Positions 61,113 to 64,000 of a stretch of DNA of 64,000 nucleotides are shown here, in pieces. The translations under genes and the position numbers were made by a program. The stretch is taken from positions 24,534-88,533 of the forward strand of contig JALQPE010002512.1 of NCBI GenBank assembly GCA_030407315.1, written 5' to 3'. Every line of letters starts with the position of its first letter. The first letter of the stretch is position 1. This stretch comes from Asparagopsis taxiformis (taxonomy: Eukaryota > Rhodophyta > Florideophyceae > Bonnemaisoniales > Bonnemaisoniaceae). The notes under the pieces are model-generated. The model saw only the letters and a program-made list of their open reading frames with translations. It searched no databases and had not been told where the DNA came from.

Positions 61113-63293
61113 ATGAAACGAACAGCTGTTCGGAAGAAAGGTACACCTCGAAGAACCCGGAGAAGGTTTGAATCATTGCCAACCCCATACGAAAGTGGGA
61201 CAAGGCACGAAAATGGGGAAACCCCGCTAGTTTCGAACGAAACATTCGAGGTTCACGCCGATATACCGGACGAAAACGTCGGAAAAGCATCTGCTGAAGA
61301 CGAGAATATTTCTAGTGGCAATGGAGAAGAGCACATTGGATTTTTTGAGGCTGGAAAAGTTACCAGAGAAGAAGAAACGATAGGCTCTGAGGAAAGCTCG
61401 GCCGAGAGCTGTGATGACCACGACGGAGAAGAGGCAGCGGAAGATGACCGCGGACTTGTAGATAAACTGCTGACCTGGCCAGTATTCTCTGCAATAATAT
61501 TGCTTAGTGGAACGCTACGGATGAAACGCAAGGACTATGAAGGTATGCGTGAGATGTCTAATTTCAAGCGGGACATTTCGGATCAAGCACCCAGCGACTC
61601 GTACATGAGGAAAGTCATTTTACCGTTCATTCTGAAAACATGTTTCCCACAAAGCATGGATACAACGTGTGAAATAGATGTAACAAAAAGCGGCTCTAGG
61701 CTTGGAAAGATGTCTCCAGGACTGTCTAGTAGCCGTAGAGCTCATTGTACTACATCGGTACGAGTCGTGCTACCGAGCACATGGGCGGAAAGGGATATAC
61801 AGACCGGACCCATTCTGGACTGAAAACTCTTTCATTGTCAAATGCCGTTCAGCTGTTCTGAATGACCCATTCCATCGCATTTCGGTAAGTGCATCAGATC
61901 ATGACGGTCACAAGATGCACAGAAAGGTATACGCCCGACATGGAGACGAGTTGAGGATCATATGTATGCCGACGACAAATCAAGAGGCCCTGGTGGCTAA
62001 GCTGGGAGGAGCCAGAACGAAACAGGGAAAGAACATCGAAACTGGAAAGAATTCTAGGAGCAGAAGAAGTTTTACAGCAAGGAGTGACTGGAGAATTGAA
62101 GCTATCATCATTGCAAGTTATCTTGCAACCGGAGAAGAACAACAAGAATCAAATATGGAAGATGTGATAGGCCCGCAAATCGATGCAATGGAAGAAACTG
62201 AGAAAAGAAATGCGAGGCGTGTCGTCTCCACCACAACGCTCGACGGAGAACATTGCAACAATGATATTCGGGCAGGTGACGCTATCACTCTGTTTCGGCC
62301 AAAAAGTAAGTCTGATGGGAGCACATTTGAAGAGTTACTACTCGTGAACAGACATCTGAAAAAGGGACGCTCTGAACATGCGACTTTTCTCATTTGTTCC
62401 ACAAGGGGAGCAACTGGGCAGCTACATCGCGAACAAATTCGGGTGAAAGACGTCCAGCTCATAGGAGCTCCAGACAAGAGGTCTAGATGGCACCCCGGCT
62501 CTAAACGTATGGATGCCTGCAGTGAGGGGAATCTTTCAGATGGCAGGAAATATATCGTATACCGATTTCTGCTATATGCTGATGACTTCCAGCCGTTCAC
62601 AAGCCGGAAAGGAAGTTTTGGTGGCTGCTATATGCTTCCATTAGGCATACAGCCAAGCAAGAGAGCAAGCTTCCACGCAGTCCGCGTTCTTGGATTCGTT
62701 CCCCCGGGAGTTTCAACAAATGTTGTAATTGAGAGAGTTGTACCCGACATTGTGAAGGGAAGTACAGACGGTTTTCCAGCGAAAGATGCAAATGGAGAAG
62801 ACGTGGTCATATTCCTGGATCCTGTTGGATTTATCAGAGACTACCCAGCTGTTTCGCATACTCTGGATGTCCGTGGACACACCAGTAATACACCATGCCA
62901 TAGCTGCATTTTCGAAAAGCAAGATATGAGCAGCAGTGGAGGTTCACGAAATGCATACACAGCATTGCTAAACAGTCAGATGAGTACGCATGCCCGAGGA
63001 ATGCACCGAAACAAGCTTGTGAGGGAAGTCGCATCGCAAGATCAGCTCAAAGTTCTTGGACTAAGCCTAGATCCGATTGAGAATAAGGCACTCCATAATT
63101 TGAGTGAATCCCTTAATCGTGTGCGGAGAGGAGTTCCTACAAATGAAGGAGTTCCAGTTGTTCCTTGTCAATTCGATCCATATCGCTCTGCTGTAGTTGC
63201 CCCAGACCATCTGCTCTCCGGACTGGCTCAAGATGTGATGAATGCGACAATCACCGCAGCAACACCTGTACTTCGAAATGTTGCGGAAAACAG
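61113..63293 (+). pseudogene. A-like transposase, frameshifted and truncated
   Basis: The ATG at 61,113 opens a basic N-terminus (MKRTAVRKKGTPRRTRRRF) like that of transposase A. The first frame stops at 61,823; relative to A a deletion of roughly 25 codons with frame change lies near 61,810. The second frame carries FLDPVGFIRDYPAVSHTLD, C-H-S-C and FDPYRSAVVAPDHLLSGLAQDV. Similarity to A ends at VAE (about 63,293), losing the C-terminal third including the ERMH block. Inactive. Confidence 0.85.
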
Positions 63294-64000
63294 TTCTACT
63301 GAATACCCTCCGAATGTTCTGTTTGAGTAGTCAGAGTCAGGTATTCGGGCAGTGTAGTATACGTGGCAATTCCGAAATTGCAAATATTTACGTTTTCCGC
63401 GGAATTCGAATTTCGCCGGATACGACCGGCGACAGCAATGAACGAACATTGCTGGCGCATGCGCGCGCGCAACCTGCACACGTGTGCAACGAACGTATTG
63501 GCAACGGCCAACGGACCAACGGGTCCCTACGTGTGACCCACAAGGTCCCTTCCCATTCGGGGACGTTACGAGCAGTGTTTACACTGTAAAGCGATGCCAT
63601 CGTGGCCATATAGGTATTGGCATCGTGCCGGGAGGGAAAGGGGACAAGACAACGATCGAGCAACGGCTCTAGTCTACGACTGACTTCTACGTTTTACGTT
63701 TACGTTCTGCCTAACGAGGCTTCGTCTCCGTCGAGCTGCGTACTCCCTACCCATCGCCGCACGTAAGGCTGATTGCGTGTAGTGCCTCCGGGCTTGGTTG
63801 AGAGCGCCTCCGGTGACGTACCACCTCGTTTGCTAACGTAATCCTCGCGTGGATTGTTGCGTCGTGACGCTCGTGTCTACTCGCTAACCACTCTACCTTC
63901 TACCGTTCTAACAATACAGTCAAACACCAGGGTGGACTGCTCGTTTCGTTTTCGTAAGGACATGCGTGTCCCTGGCTCGTACCAGCTACTACGTCTACGA
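63294..64000. other. Unassigned sequence at the right edge, possibly another retroelement
   Basis: GC-rich and CG-dinucleotide-rich like the retroelement block at 35-42 kb. It contains no convincing gene. A hairpin AAGGACA-TGCG-TGTCC near 63,956 resembles that at 35,549. The abrupt change inside the transposase suggests an insertion, but no clear terminus was identified. Confidence 0.35.

Larger units (their letters stand above)
58511..63293 (+). mobile_element. Second CACTA subfamily, A-like element, left part
   Basis: Starts CACTACTGTGTCTGAAA, inserted after TACGGA in the transposase of B3; the uninterrupted site is visible in B1 (15,987/15,988). Layout repeats that of element A: CAGT-rich subterminal region, palindrome, then a transposase relative. 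It breaks off near 63,293 within the transposase. Confidence 0.8.

Overview
This 64 kb window looks like repeat-dense nuclear DNA of a eukaryote. No host housekeeping gene is recognisable, and almost every base belongs to a transposable element. The element types (CACTA/Plavaka-like DNA transposons, a chromovirus-type Ty3/gypsy integrase with a chromodomain), the long mostly intronless reading frames, one GT-AG intron and the roughly 50 % GC composition would fit a florideophyte red alga such as a Chondrus-like species. A fungus or oomycete cannot be excluded from sequence alone.

Layout from the left: a gag-like coiled-coil gene cut by the window edge (1-804); a CACTA transposon, family A (from 977), with a 1267-residue transposase and a ParB-like gene; an unassigned stretch with a tRNA-like promoter and a broken zinc-finger gene (about 10.99-12.49 kb); then three copies of a large second transposon, family B. 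B1 (12,493-23,966) is in reverse orientation. B2 starts inside a gene of B1 at 23,967. B2 is cut at 34,657 by a second A element, which is cut at 35,063 by a retroelement carrying a gag-like gene. An opposed chromovirus integrase fragment follows and is cut at 42,087 by B3. B3 is cut at 58,511 by a third A-type element, itself cut near 63,294. Every element shows only its left end, as expected for the left half of a nested stack of insertions.

The most interesting content is family B. Combining B3 (16.4 kb) with the missing 3.5 kb end seen in B1 gives an element of about 20 kb. From one terminal inverted repeat to the other it carries: (1) a 1308-residue protein joining a ParB/sulfiredoxin-like domain to a 2-oxoglutarate/Fe(II) dioxygenase-like domain; (2) an unrecognised ORF1 running in another frame into (3) a DNA methyltransferase of the DPPY type fused to a SET domain; (4) an unrecognised basic/coiled-coil protein; (5) a zinc-finger, Plavaka-like transposase on the opposite strand. 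A repeat module with hairpins lies 220-400 bp upstream of cargo genes 1, 2 and 4, so it may be a shared regulatory element. I infer that this transposon carries its own DNA- and histone-modifying enzymes. None of these activities is proven by sequence alone.

A structural feature shared by both families is a long near-perfect palindrome between the subterminal repeats and the transposase gene, seen in A (2.6 kb), B1 (14.4 kb) and the third A-type element (60.2 kb). The two intact copies of the ParB/dioxygenase gene show only one silent base difference that I could find, which points to recent activity.
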